A stretch of DNA of 62,000 nucleotides from Glandiceps talaboti (GCF_964340395.1 NC_135562.1:6167634-6229633), one strand, 5' to 3'; shown: positions 21,684 through 59,300, counted from the stretch's first letter. The notes: generated by a model from the sequence alone, not told the origin. Numbers and translations are program-made.

Positions 21684-22450
21684 CCAGATTGCAACATGTT
21701 GATATAAGCTATTACTGGCCGTTTGATTACACTCGCATAAGTAAGGAGGTGTATATGGTGTGTATCAATAAAACCAGGGTACTGCTATCACCTACGTATA
21801 ATCTTCTATAACACACAGAACTTTTAGTTTGCATCTGTTTCAATCACCTGACAAAGTTGGTTTTCAGCTGTAAGACATTAATCTGTACCAGATAATAAAA
21901 ATGAGATTACTTATACTTTTTAATGACATTTTAATTATTTTCCACCTCTGAGGTCAACATCTGTTCCATACCGTGATTGTCTAAATATGAAAAAAAAAAT
22001 AGAAAATTGCACGTATACCATTTTGCTGTCTGTTCAATTGAGTGAGTTTACTTAATGTCAGATGAATGCGTTGTGTAAACTGGTTTTTGTTTTGAACACG
22101 ATAGAATCACAATTTGAGTTTTTTACATGGGAAGAGGGGGGTGTCGCTGCATATAAAAATATTGAATATCCTTTTAAGTTTTCCGCAAATTTTATTTTTG
22201 TGTTGATGTGAAGGGTTTGAAGTGTAATAACATGTAAGTAAACATATCAAAACTATCCTTGTTTCTCCCTAAAATGCCTCCACGCCTAATATAACGAGTT
22301 GAAGAAACTCTAGCTCTGTAGGAAAACTGATTGATCGTTTCAATAGAAAGATATGAAACTCTTAATCGAATAGCAAATAAAATGTATAAGCTGGAGATTT
22401 AGACCTGTGATAAATAACCCTGTTTAAATCATTTTGGTGACGTCACAGAC
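21597..22450 (+). repeat. Third, partial copy (C) of the duplicated unit
   Basis: It matches the region from about 14990 to 15855 of copy A ('gaatgcgtagaaaaaagttc' through 'gtgacgtcacagacg'), with more substitutions and small deletions than A against B. It lacks the terminal exon and the (GTGA)n array. Confidence 0.9.
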
Positions 22451-22891
22451 GATGACGTCACCAATTTAGTGAACAAAGCAGATGGAGTGAATCCATAGCA
22501 AAACGTGTTCACAATATGACAACCAATTCCAGGTGAGCTCGTCGAAACAGTGTTTGTGGCAAATATAATTTTATCTTGGTTCATACAATATTGGTAGACA
22601 ATGACAACACTTTACAAATGAAAACAAAACAAAAGTTATCGAAGCTTGGAAGGAAAATGTATATGTTTTAGGCTTTACATGTATGTAGTCCACTGCAATG
22701 GGCCGGGTAGTAATTTGTAAATTCACGTGTAGCGAGTCTACGTGTCTGGAGTGTTATCCTTACCTATGATAATGTATATAATCAAGATCAAAATATATAT
22801 GTGACACATCCTGTTTCAGCGAGGTTTGGTGAAAGCGACTGTAAACGATGAAAGGTAAAAAAATGTATAGCGCAGCCTTTTGGAGTAAATG

Positions 22892-22993
22892 CAATCTGAT
22901 CAAAATCTGATGTGGGGAAAGCGGCTAGATGTTACCTGTTTCCATCGTTTTGTGTCGTTTGTTTTGTTCCGGGTGATCGTTTTAATCAGATTG
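22892..22993. mobile_element. Short copy of the 9-bp-duplication foldback family
   Basis: It starts CAATCTGATCAAAATCTGAT and ends TTTTAATCAGATTG, the same termini as 12012-12274, but only 102 bp long with an unrelated centre. The flanks gagtaaatg and gcgtaaatc agree at 7 of 9 positions, consistent with an old 9-bp target duplication. Confidence 0.7.
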
Positions 22994-24044
22994 GCGTAAA
23001 TCTTATAGTGGTCTGATAATTCTTATAGTGGTCTGAGGGTAAATACAGATTCAAAGGACAAAATATGACTTTGTACTGTAACTTTTCTATGTTTTTTTCT
23101 TATTCTTTTTTTATTCAAGCTTTTTCGTAACAGAATTAGGCATACTCGTAAGTCCCCAGGCATTGCTACGTATATTCCCGAAAATTAGAATCCTCGCCCA
23201 ACTAATGTCCTGTTGAATTCCGTGCAAAAACAAGTGATAGAAGAGTATTTTATACCCATCAATACAAAGAGGATCATTTATACATCTGCATCGTAGTAAT
23301 GGTAAAATAATAAAACAGTTTAATAAAATATGAAGCAAAATGTAGTTTATTAATTGAGTTATTTTATAATTGCAATGATGGTGTGTCTAGAATACAAATT
23401 TGTAACTCCAAATCTTATTTAAAATTGAAATATTTAACGGATACACAATATAAATAATGTAAAAAAAAATGTACACAATAGCCTTGTACTGTCAAATAAA
23501 ATGCATTTCCACATACATAATATTTGCAACGTTCGGTTTCAAAGTTATTCATGCATGTATATATTCATATATTCATATATATATATATATATATATAATT
23601 CATGCTCATTCTGTAATCAAATACGGGGGTGTTACGCCCTTTACGACATATCGTGCATTAACATGTGTTTGGACATTGATAACTGTGTAACCCCCGATGG
23701 TTGAATTTGTATATCGTAGCGTGATCATACTTATTATCCCCATAACAGATGGTTGTCTGTGAACGTTTCAGTAGAGCATCATCAACGGTACCACGACATC
23801 CCTTGTTAAGTTGGGTCGCTCTCAAAGGTAAGATGTGCGGATTTGTCATATGATAATTGTTTAAGTTTTTCAGTAATTTCTTAGATCATTAAACGAGTTT
23901 GCATTCATTTCATCAGAGAACAATCATGTCCTGAAAGTTTTATATGAATATAAATTTAGGGAGTTTGGTGATAAAGAAAAAAAAACACTTTAAAAAATGG
24001 CACAAGCTGAGTTTGTACGCAATTGACTTGAGTGGAATTATGTA
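22994..24044. other. Intergenic, nothing recognised except a short (TA)n
   Basis: AT-rich spacer between the GC1 duplication and the peroxidase gene. (TA)n occurs at 23573-23597. No exon-like segment was recognised. Confidence 0.5.
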
Positions 24045-24426
24045 CATAGTATAATAATGTTGGGTTCTTAATAATGTTGGGTTCTTATATAGCGCTTTCC
24101 CACACCGTACTCAAAGCGCTTTACAATTTATTACCCCTGGCTCGGATCAGAACGGCACAATGGCCCTTTAGTCTTCCTCAACTCCCCGGGGAGCATACAA
24201 TCCATTGCAGCCATTTCAGCGCATAGGATTAAAGCCTTCACATTGCAACCTACATCCTACCAGGTCCCCAATTATACAGCTGGGTTGACTGAAGCACAGT
24301 CGTGGTTCAAATCTTGCCCAAGGACTTTAGCCACTCAGAAACAAACAGCAGGCAGCGACAGGGCTCGAACCTGCAACCTGTAGATTCCAAGCCGGTCACG
24401 CTAACCATTCACCCATCATGACTCCA
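24045..24426 (-). mobile_element. tRNA-derived SINE, best-preserved copy
   Basis: Read on the minus strand it begins at about 24426 with 'ggagtcatgatgggtgaatg'. It carries an A-box-like 'tggttagcgtgaccgg' and a B-box-like 'ggttcgagccc', the internal Pol III promoter of a tRNA-derived SINE. Its 3' end contains 'aaagcgctatataagaac' and a repeated tail unit, 'ataatgttgggttctta' occurring twice at 24054-24088. Related copies: 1-299 and 8516-8821. Confidence 0.85.
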
Positions 24427-26193
24427 GTATACTAGTATGGTGTTATTATTACAGTGCTTCCAACCAAAGTATGAACGATAAACTACTGCAACATATAGAT
24501 ACCTTACCAAGTATGTCTGTCTTTGTATGGAACTTTGAAGGGTCAGATCAAAGATGTGCTGCAATTGTGTGCGTCATTACTGATAGCTTCAATGTAATAA
24601 AGTTTTAAATTTGGCACCTGTCACAGTTATCGAGGTTTTTTGTCTTATACATCACTCAGTAATCTAGCCATAATGATATCTACCAAGAGACAGTGTTTAT
24701 TTGCAACAATGAATATTGAGCGCCCTAACCGTTCGGCGGCGTTATCAAAGTACACTGTTATCCAACTTGCCGCTGAGTAGGCAATGTTGTGACTACTATA
24801 GCTAATTCTACATCAGTGTATCAGGGTAAGTTCAGTAATGTATGGATATGTTCCAGTACTTCCAGTACAACACTGTAATGTTGCCATCATGCTGCCTAAT
24901 TGAAACTCTATAGTCTTCTTTTGGTTTGGTATTACATGTGCCGGCTGCGCATGCGTCGATGTTTTTATTTTTGTGGCTCAAAGTCGGATTTCAATAACAC
25001 ACGCTTAAAAATGCAATATAATACACTTAGGCAGCATATGTTGATCGTATTAAAAGGTATGGTAGTTGAGATTATTTAGAAAGCAAAAAAGACCATTTAC
25101 ACAATTTTGTCATTCGAAAATTCGCTTTCATCAGGTGTCGTTCAACAAGTTTTTTTATTTTATCTGCAATTATTCTATCTTTGATCAAAAAGCCAAGACT
25201 GGGTCACAATGTACGTAAAAAATAGACCTGTGACAATTCTTAACCTTTTATTTAAATGTTTACAAATTATTGCTAATCAACTGCAGAGCTATTTTTATGT
25301 GCGAAGTACCAACCAACCTACTCACTACTGGTCATAGCATTGAAACTTCTGCTTTGTGTATAAATTATGAAATTTAATAAAGTTTTGAAAATATCTTCAA
25401 ATTTTACCATACGGAAGCTTCCTTCTCGTCCTTTTGAAAAAATAAAAGAAATTTGGGGTTCCGCTGTCTTGCTTGTATGGATATATACACTATCTTCACA
25501 TAGAGTTAACACGATATCTGGCGCAATCATATTGATAGCTGCAGTTTGATAACATGTCAAAGATGTGTACGGTTAACGTTACACCTGTTTTGATTTTCCT
25601 GACATTAAGTGAGAAATACAACGGATTTTGTCGACCCTCTCTTCCCATCAAGAGGATTTGGCTGCATTGTTTGTTGTTCACAGCTATTCCTTTTGAGCAA
25701 TGCCATATTCGATTATTTGTGGTAGAATAACATGGTAACAGAGCATATTTTTGTATGTCTATATGTATGGCGTGTAGCGAAGCGGGTAAACAATCAAATA
25801 TGCTCTCCATGAAATAATTTTTTTTTTGGCAAATTTAATATAAAGTTGTGGAATGCATTAACTTACATTTTTTGAAATTATTCTCTGGTTATTTGTGGAT
25901 TATTTACCTAAATGAAAATTGAACACTTTTACATTTTAAGGTTCATCTTCAAAACAGTCTAATGTCTGAGCAACTCTAACTGTAAAATGTTTACATTCTC
26001 GGGAGCATATGTGGGATATAACATCCCATTGCAATCTCTATTTTTGACATTTATCAATGTGTATTTGGGTTTACTTGTATCAACGTTATTTGCATTTGCA
26101 TGTTATTATGAATAGACTACATTCTTAGCAATGTTCAGTTTGAGGAAGCTTCAAGTTAAATTTCTTTTCTTTTATTTCTCGTTTTTAATTTAG
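24427..26193. other. Intergenic region upstream of the peroxidase gene, nothing recognised
   Basis: AT-rich. It should contain the promoter and a 5' UTR exon of the peroxidase gene, because the first coding exon is preceded by an acceptor-like 'tttttaatttag', but neither can be placed with confidence. Confidence 0.4.
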
Positions 26194-26199
26194 GAAACC

Positions 26200-36057
<9,858 letters not shown>

Positions 36058-36734
36058 AGAAATAACGCTAACAAGGATCCTAAACAACGCAGTTATCTAT
36101 AGATGTAATATTTTATTTGTCCTATACCGAAGTGGTATATTTTATGTTGGCATGTTATTCTTCTGACTACTACGACATGCAGTGCGACAATTGGCATGTT
36201 CTCAGCATCAATCTACTTGTCATGAATGAAATGCGGTGTTATTAAACAAATGCTCTGTTCTTTCGCAAAATATTAAAGGCGGGTGAAAAAAAAAATTTGA
36301 TGTCGGACATGAAAATGTGGGTCGTTCGGGTAATGAGAAACAGTAAAAATAGGTTCACCCTTAGACAGTGGGGAAGCATTTGTCGATTTTTTTCTTCTGG
36401 TATTCAATATTCCAGTATCTTTCGATGAAGTTAAGTCATGGTTTGTTATTATTTTGGTTTGGGATTATTTATTATTTTATTCGATAGAAGGGAAAGCTGA
36501 GGCCACAGATCACAGAACACAATACGTCTACATTCACCTTGGTTGTGACAATCGTGCTTGTTGACTTTGACTCTGAATTCCATTGTACTTTATGGTATGT
36601 GGTGTTTACGTATATACACAATATGGAAATAAAAGGAATAACTCTAAAATATACTCCTTGATTGTATAGATATGGTTTGTTATTACAAGTCACATATACT
36701 GCTGTGTAGACAAAGAGAAAGAATACATGTGTAA

Positions 36735-36935
36735 ATATGTATATGTATGTATGTACGTGTAAATGTGTGTATGTATGTATGTATGTATGTATGTATGTAT
36801 GTATGTATGTATGTATGTATGTGTGTATGTATGTATGTATGTATGTATGTATGTGTGTGTATGTATGTATGTATGTATGTGTGTATGTATGTATGTATGT
36901 ATGTATGTATGTATGTATGTGTGTATGTATGTATG

Positions 36936-36967
<32 letters not shown>

Positions 36968-36992
36968 TGTATGTATGTATGTATGTATGTAC
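36735..36992. repeat. (GTAT)n microsatellite
   Basis: Tetranucleotide array with scattered GTGT variants, between the peroxidase gene and GC2. Confidence 0.95.
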
Positions 36993-37616
36993 ATCTATGT
37001 CATCGATCCTTATCATTTTTATTGCTCATGTAAATGAATGACCTGGTCGGGTAGTAATACTAAAACATAATAGCCTTTACGGATGACCGTATAGACAAGA
37101 TAGAACTTTGATAGTCGAGGGGTGCATTTATCGATTTCCGATTCTTCAGAATCCAATTTCCGACTGAAACTATATATACTACTGCAACTCCCATCCCTAT
37201 ACTTGATATTTTAAGCCATTGCATTGTTTGTGAAATAATATGAACAATCTCGGATACCTGTTGATTTGAGACAAACGATGTTATTTTCAATTTCATTGTC
37301 CGTGGTATACGAAAAACAATAAACTCATTACTGACAACAATAGATTTTCGCCTGTCTGCTGATATACTGAATAATATAATATCAAAATTTGCCATCTTGT
37401 TGGACTTATTTCCGCATGTGTAATAATTCTAGTTATAAAATCAATTAAACACAAAAACTTTAAGGAAAGGTATCTCCCAACGATTGCGAAACGAATTATA
37501 TGTAATTTCGAATACTCGACGCTGAAGGGAATATTTTACAAACCACAATTGGCAACTTGAATTACATAATTTCAAACACTTTCAGAATTGGTCCAAATAT
37601 ATGCACACAGAAATGA

Positions 37617-37617
<1 letters not shown>

Positions 37618-37674
<57 letters not shown>

Positions 37675-37728
37675 ACCTATGTACATGTATGTATGTATGT
37701 ATGTATGTATGTATGTATGTATGTATGT
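37618..37728. repeat. (GT)n followed by (GTAT)n
   Basis: Compound array that is the insertion site of the foldback element at 37729. Confidence 0.95.
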
Positions 37729-38011
37729 CAATCTGATTAAAATTCGATGTAGATGTAGGCTAATCGTTCATTGCTATTTTCTTTATTTTCGTTATCGTTG
37801 CTTCGTTATTTTGCCTGAATTGACCTTCTAGGGTACATGTTTACATTTTTTAGCCTGATCGCCTCCTCTACATCTACTGGCGCACATGTAGAGGAGGCGA
37901 TCAGGCTAAAAAATGTAAACATGTACCAAGAAGGTCAATTCAGGCAAAATAACGAAGGTAAAATAGCAATGAACGATTAGCCGACATCTACATCGGATTT
38001 TAATCAGATTG
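37729..38011. mobile_element. Foldback MITE, second full-length copy of the 12012 family
   Basis: It starts CAATCTGATTAAAATTCGAT and ends ATCGGATTTTAATCAGATTG. Its arms meet at a short centre near 37875 ('tctactggcgcac'). It is inserted inside a (GTAT)n array, which continues for a few units on the right ('gtatgtatgtatg'), so the exact target duplication cannot be read. Confidence 0.85.
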
Positions 38012-38610
38012 GTATGTATGTATGCCTGTGTACGTGTACATGTGTTTGTATGAGGGCGCTCTTCTCATCTCTATTACGGAAAGGGACGTACACATACTGT
38101 AAACCTGGAAATTTTCGCTAGTCTTATAAATTTTGCTTATTTCACTGGAAAACAAAACGTTAACACAAAATAAGTAGTGATTATTCTTGTACGTTAACAC
38201 CCAGTATGGTAATTAACAAACAGTTACAGTAATGGACAAGACAAGTGTTCGAGAGAATTCGCACTTGGTTTCATCTCAAAGTCATGGAGATATGTCGAAT
38301 TCCATTTTTAAATATATGATAAATATATAATTATGATAGAACCTCTGTGCAGAACATATCCGTATTCTGAACCAGAGGGGGGTATTCGACTGGCATGCTT
38401 CACAATGGTAACTTGGCAACCGTATTCGCGGCCGCTCTATTGTTGACGCGCAGAGAACACCATTGCCTCCATCACAATCGGTATTCGGCATTCCTACCCA
38501 ACACCTGGTAGGCACCACCATATCGGATTGCTACACCCTACAATATCGTCTTGTCTTTGTTAGACTCTCAAGCCTACATCTATCGGAGTGTTTGTTTGTC
38601 ATCAACCCCG
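38012..38610. other. Region just upstream of GC2, presumed promoter and 5' UTR
   Basis: The stretch from about 38340 to 38560 is richer in G+C than its surroundings and contains a NotI-type site (gcggccgc). A pyrimidine-rich 'tcttgtctttgttag' at 38549-38563 could be the acceptor of a 5' UTR intron. No TATA box or start site can be assigned with confidence. Confidence 0.35.
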
Positions 38611-53933
<15,323 letters not shown>

Positions 53934-54691
53934 GCGCATGCCCAGAAATAAGTAGCCAATCAAATCCTTCAAATTTCAGTGGCGTTTGATTGTGATTATT
54001 TGAACTTGTCACTTTCAGTACTGTTGGAAGTAAAGAAAATAAAAAAACAGAAAACGTAAATTGTATACTTGTCAGTTCTATGAAAATGTCACGAATCTCG
54101 GGTAAGGAGGTTGAAACTTAGAAACGACACCATATACTCGTTCGTACGTAGGTTTGCGTTTGTTTGGCTTAGTGAGTGAGGTAAGAGTCGCATAGTCCAT
54201 TACCAAAACACTGCTTCTTTATTGTCGATTCACAAGTCACCTAATTAATATTCATAATGCACATATGAATATGAGCATATCACAAAGGTGGCAAACTGAC
54301 ATTAAATGATCGAGTTATAAGGGGAGTCTCTCCCCTCATACCTCCCCGATTAAACTGTATACTGTCTAAAATACAGGGATGTTAGAGAACTCGTCTGTGT
54401 GGGCACGAATATGCCTATTTACCTAATGGGAGCTGTTAGTATTACTGATGAGGTTTGATTTGAGTTTTCCCGTGTCCTCTAAATGGACATTGGATTCTTT
54501 ATTTGAAAACTATCACTCTGAAAAAATGTCACAAGTGCTATATTTGTTCATGTATAAATCAAGAGTCTCCTCATGTGGTATTTTGGACAGATTCCTATAA
54601 CTAGTAGAATCCTGGCATAGGCTGTACATTTGGTCGCTGTTTTGGTACTGTCATTCGTTACACATTGACTCACAAAAAGTACAACTTCAAA
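53934..54691. other. GC2 3' flank
   Basis: AATAAA at 54038-54043, 105 bp after the stop, is the likely poly(A) signal. Beyond it nothing was recognised until the H2A copy, apart from a TATAA-like motif at 54597. Confidence 0.5.
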
Positions 54692-54925
54692 ATGTCTGGA
54701 CGTGGTAAAGGAGGTAAAGCTAAGGGTAAGGCAAAGAGTCATTCTAGCCGTGCTGGTCTGCAGTTTCCAGTTGGTCGAGTGCACCGTTTTCTTCGCAAAG
54801 GCAACTCCGCTCAGCGTGTTGGTGCTGGCGCCCAGGTCTACTTGGCCGCCGTTCTTGAATACTTTGCGAATACCACGAATAATGATCTAATATGGTTTGA
54901 GAACTTGTTGCAGCTGATAATGTAG
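54692..54925 (+). pseudogene. Truncated histone H2A copy
   Basis: The first 57 codons (54692-54862) encode the N-terminal tail and start of the histone fold of H2A ([44 protein letters not shown]). The frame then runs into unrelated residues ([11 protein letters not shown]...) and stops after 77 codons, where a normal H2A has about 125. The histone-fold C-terminal half and docking region are missing. Within the H2A part there are unusual substitutions (RVHRFL for RIHRLL, NSAQ for NYAE). No histone 3' stem-loop was seen. It lies in the gap between convergent GC2 and GC3 and looks like a broken copy, not a working histone gene. Confidence 0.85.
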
Positions 54926-55080
54926 TAACCAACCGATAATGTAACAAAGCAATAACGTAGCATTGTAAATAAAATGACAAATCTGAAGTTTCAGGTGCTA
55001 GTGGTGTTTTACTAATGTTCAAAGGAAATTAAAGTACATATCTATTTGGTCGAAACACGTGATTATTTTTACTTTAACTG

Positions 55081-56300
55081 TTAGACCTGTTCTGGTGGTT
55101 CGAATTTTTCGATTTTGTAAATCGGATCTTGATCTATGAGCCAGTAAGTTGTCATTTGACCTGCACCCTATGGAAACATAAAACAATAGATTACTGTTAT
55201 TGATCCTGACTATGTACATACTCGTCCTCTCAATATATGCTATGCATAAAACGAATGTAATGTTTTACTTTCGTGAAACGTTATCCTTAGAAACAAGTGC
55301 AAATTCGTACAGGTTTTTAAAGCTAACCGTTGTTCCAGATGACGTCAGTGACGACGCCCTCAAGTGACGTGAATATCAATGAACCAGTCTCGAAGACAGG
55401 GTTAGAATCAACAAACCATGAATTGGATGGTGGTGGTATATACTGATGACGTACTTCAGAATCTTTAGTTCTCAAAGGGATTATTCTCTTTTGGTTCTGG
55501 CTGTCTCTCTGTCTGCCTGACTAATAACCGGTTCAAATGAAATAATATTTGGTATAAATATTGCATGTGGTTATGTCTACTAGAACTGATATTTGTAGGT
55601 TGGGCTAAAGTCATGCATAGTAAGCACCCTGATTTGCATATCATTTAGGTTCACCTTGATATCAATCTCGCCTCTTAATTCTAGAGTGAAGCCACCAAGC
55701 TTATCCAGGTTCTTTTTACACTGGCTGCTCAAATGGATCCGTGAAGCTGTTCGGAGAGAAATACATTAATCTGATTAAAATCCAATCAAGCAGCAGTGTA
55801 ATCCACGTTTATTTCTTGTGATGTATTAAGCAGATTTCTACAGAAAATTTACCTATTATCTTTGAAAAATTCTTAAAATGAAGCCATGAAAGTTGATTGG
55901 TTGATTGATTGGTTTATTGATTAATCAATCAGTTAATTAATATAATTTATTTGAGATTGACTGAGAGAGTGAGTGAGTGAGTGAGTGAGTGAGTGAGTGA
56001 GTGAGTGAGTGAGTGAGTGAGTGAGTGAGTGAGTGAGTGAGTGAGTGAGTGAGTGAGTGAGTGACTGACTGAATGAGTGACTGAATGAGTGACTGAATGA
56101 GTGAGTGAGTGAGTGAGTGAGTGAGTGAGTGAGTGAGTGAGTGAGTGAGTGACTGACTGACTGACTTACGAAGTCCATTTGACTCCATACGCGATGCAAT
56201 ATTCACTGTGTCTCCAAATAGGCAGTATCTTGGCATCTTGAGGCCTACCACTCCCGCTAAACATGAACCTAGATGAGGAGATGAACATGTAAACACGAAG

Positions 56301-56363
<63 letters not shown>

Positions 56364-59300
56364 TTGAAAACTCTATTGGTGGAGCAATTTGTGAGACACA
56401 TTTTAGTGAAATATATGTATTAATTTGCAATTTCATTTAATCCCCGTTTTAATCCGTCTTTAAAAAATAATATGTTAAATGTGCTTTTAAAGAATAATAT
56501 GTCAAATGTGCTTACGTATATGTTATATGTGCTTACGTATATGTCAAATGTGCTTACGTATATGTTATATGTGCTTACGTATATGTCAAATGTGCTTACG
56601 TATATGTCATATATGCTTACGTCGAGAGAACATTAGCTTGTAGCAAAATTCGTGAATGTTAATTACCCTAATTTACATACTCAGTCTAGTTCCTGACAGG
56701 GAGCGTATTCCATACTACATGTACTTCATCACTATCCCACCATCACTATTTTTGGGATTGTGATGAAGTACATTATAGTACGGAATACGGTCCCTGTCAA
56801 GAACTAGACTAGCATACTCTGTAACACTTAAGGGAACTTTTGTCCATGAACAGATTGGAAAAATATTAGCCAAGTTTTATTCACTTGACAGTTTTATATG
56901 AAATTTGTCGGATTCGTAGCTGTTCATAAAGCGCTACTTATATGAATCGATGAATCGATTCGACTTGTTCTATAATCGAGTTGTGGTGTACGCCATGTTT
57001 AAAACCTATAGAACAAAACAAATATCATTTTTGCATGGTGAACAAGCACTTTCTGATTCGGACAACTTCTTATTTTCCATATAAGTGTATATTTTTCGTT
57101 ATTTCGACCCCTCATGAATGTATATGCATGTGAATGTGTTTGTGTGCGTTTGTTGAAGAGCTGGCACGGTCTCACCTGTATGAAGTCCAATCCTTAAACT
57201 GAGTTCTTCGTCTGGTAGATGACGGATTTTAAACCCGCTAACACCATCCAGTAGATGTATGGCCGCTGACGCAATCTGACCAGCGTGGTTGATTCCATTT
57301 CTGATAGGTAATCCTGACACCAACATGTAAGCGTCACCAATGGTTTCAACCTTATATACATCATAGTTGGAGACGATGGCGTCAAAGCGAATGTACAAAT
57401 CGTTCAGCATGTTAACAACCTAAAATGAAAGGTATTCTAGTCACTCACAGTATATCAGGACAAAAATGTAGTCGAAATCCCTTGATTATTGAAAATGGCA
57501 TTGATATGCGACATGTTTATTTTTTAATTTTTATTTGGCAAAAATTTTCGATATTTTCTTTGTTTATCATGTATATCTATGTTTGTTTATCTCGCACTAA
57601 TGACCTTTGAACTTACCTGGATTGGCGTACTGACAGCAGACAAGGCGGTGAAACCGACAATATCAGAGAAAAAGATAGTAACAGTTTCGTAGACTTCCGG
57701 TTGAACTTGAATCCCATTCATCAGTTGATGAGAAATAGACCTATAAAAAACAAAACGCGCCATCACACGGCGACGTGGAATAAATGGACTTGAATATTCA
57801 TCGTTCAAAGTAAATCTCATATCAAATAAAATTTTGAATCATAGCCCACTATACCGTAAAGACCCATAATTCAATCCCAGATTCTCACATTAGTAGTATC
57901 TTATCAATGGAGCAATAAACATTAGATGACTATTCTTTTGACCTGGACCAACTTTTCTATAGCTCTGTTAGACAAATGTTTTAATTCTGATCTAGGCCTT
58001 CATAACTTCAAATGACAATATCTTAATAAACAAAATAATTGTACTTCAATAGTATATGGTACAAATTATCAAATGTCCAAACTATTTATTCATTGTTTAC
58101 ACATGGACATCAAGCAAGCATAAACAGTGTGACTATCAATGAGAAGAAGACCTGATGTAAATAAACCGATTGAACCATCCCTGCAAAGATTAGAAGCTAA
58201 CGGGCAATAAGAATATTTATGGCACCTCTACAGTTTGACCTGACGTCATGAGCGGAAGTGATGTCATAATGGCGTTTACCGTGTATGACCTTACTTACGG
58301 TGGCAGCATGCGATTTAGGAGTAGGTCAATTTTCTTCTTTTCTCTCCTGAGATCTTCTGTTCGGTCGTTAATTAATTCCTCCAAATTATTTGTATATTTT
58401 TCCATCAAAGCAATCATATTATCAAGTATATTTGGTTTTCTGTTGATAAATTTTATAAAATATACAGCCATCAATGATTGGTTTAGATCGTGTCACGTGG
58501 TATAGACTAGTGACCGACACTGCCCCGATTTGCATAGAGTGGGAATTATTCATATTCTACTTTCCCAAGAGCACTATTCATGAAGCATGGAAGTCGTACA
58601 GTTGACTTGCTTTGACTATGGAACGAATATGTGAATATGATGTGATATGAAATACATATTGCATGGCCTTATTCCGACAGTAGACGTCTATACCATCAGG
58701 GCTGTTATGAAGCAACTGTTTCCCCCAGCTTTCAGTCTCGGGAAATATAGTTTCTGCATAACAGCCATCAGGTTCAAGACGTCTGCTAATGTCCTTATAG
58801 CCAGACAATAAGTGCATAATATTGCACCAACTTTACAAAAGATACATTTTTGTATATAAGCTAGGGAGTTACAATTTAAGGTTGATTTAGTGATATGAAT
58901 AAGGATAGGCTCCCTAACGTACAAATTATTTGTATCACATGAAGTGGGTGGTCTTTGTGACCCAAAACAGCAACTGTAACGAAAACAACAATGGCTAAAA
59001 TAAAGATTTTTTTTTCAAACTATCTGTCACGTCTACAAAATGATCTTTTTTAGATGTAAAAATTACAATATTAGCAACAGACAAACAATGTTTTGCAGGT
59101 GCACACGTTCATTACCTTATCACAAAGATAACCCCCACTTGCAATTAAATAAAATAGGGTCCTTTGGCATTTCTTTTACATAAAAAATGACAATCAAACA
59201 TGCTTGGAAGTTTTAGACGAAATATGAAAATCGTGTTGTAAGATTTCAATACAAGATCAGGTATTATTTGTATCTGATGTGCATATTTACAAACAAACAA

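Larger units (their letters stand above)
36058..37728. other. Peroxidase 3' flank and intergenic DNA
   Basis: An AATAAA overlaps the peroxidase stop (36053-36058) and another lies at 36628-36633; the latter is the likelier poly(A) signal. (GTAT)n arrays occupy 36735-36992 and 37684-37728, and (GT)n 37618-37672. No gene recognised. Confidence 0.55.

Noticed and set aside
24355-24426. A functional tRNA gene on the minus strand
   Set aside because: A- and B-box motifs are present, but the sequence does not fold into a full cloverleaf by eye and it continues into a SINE body found in two other copies.
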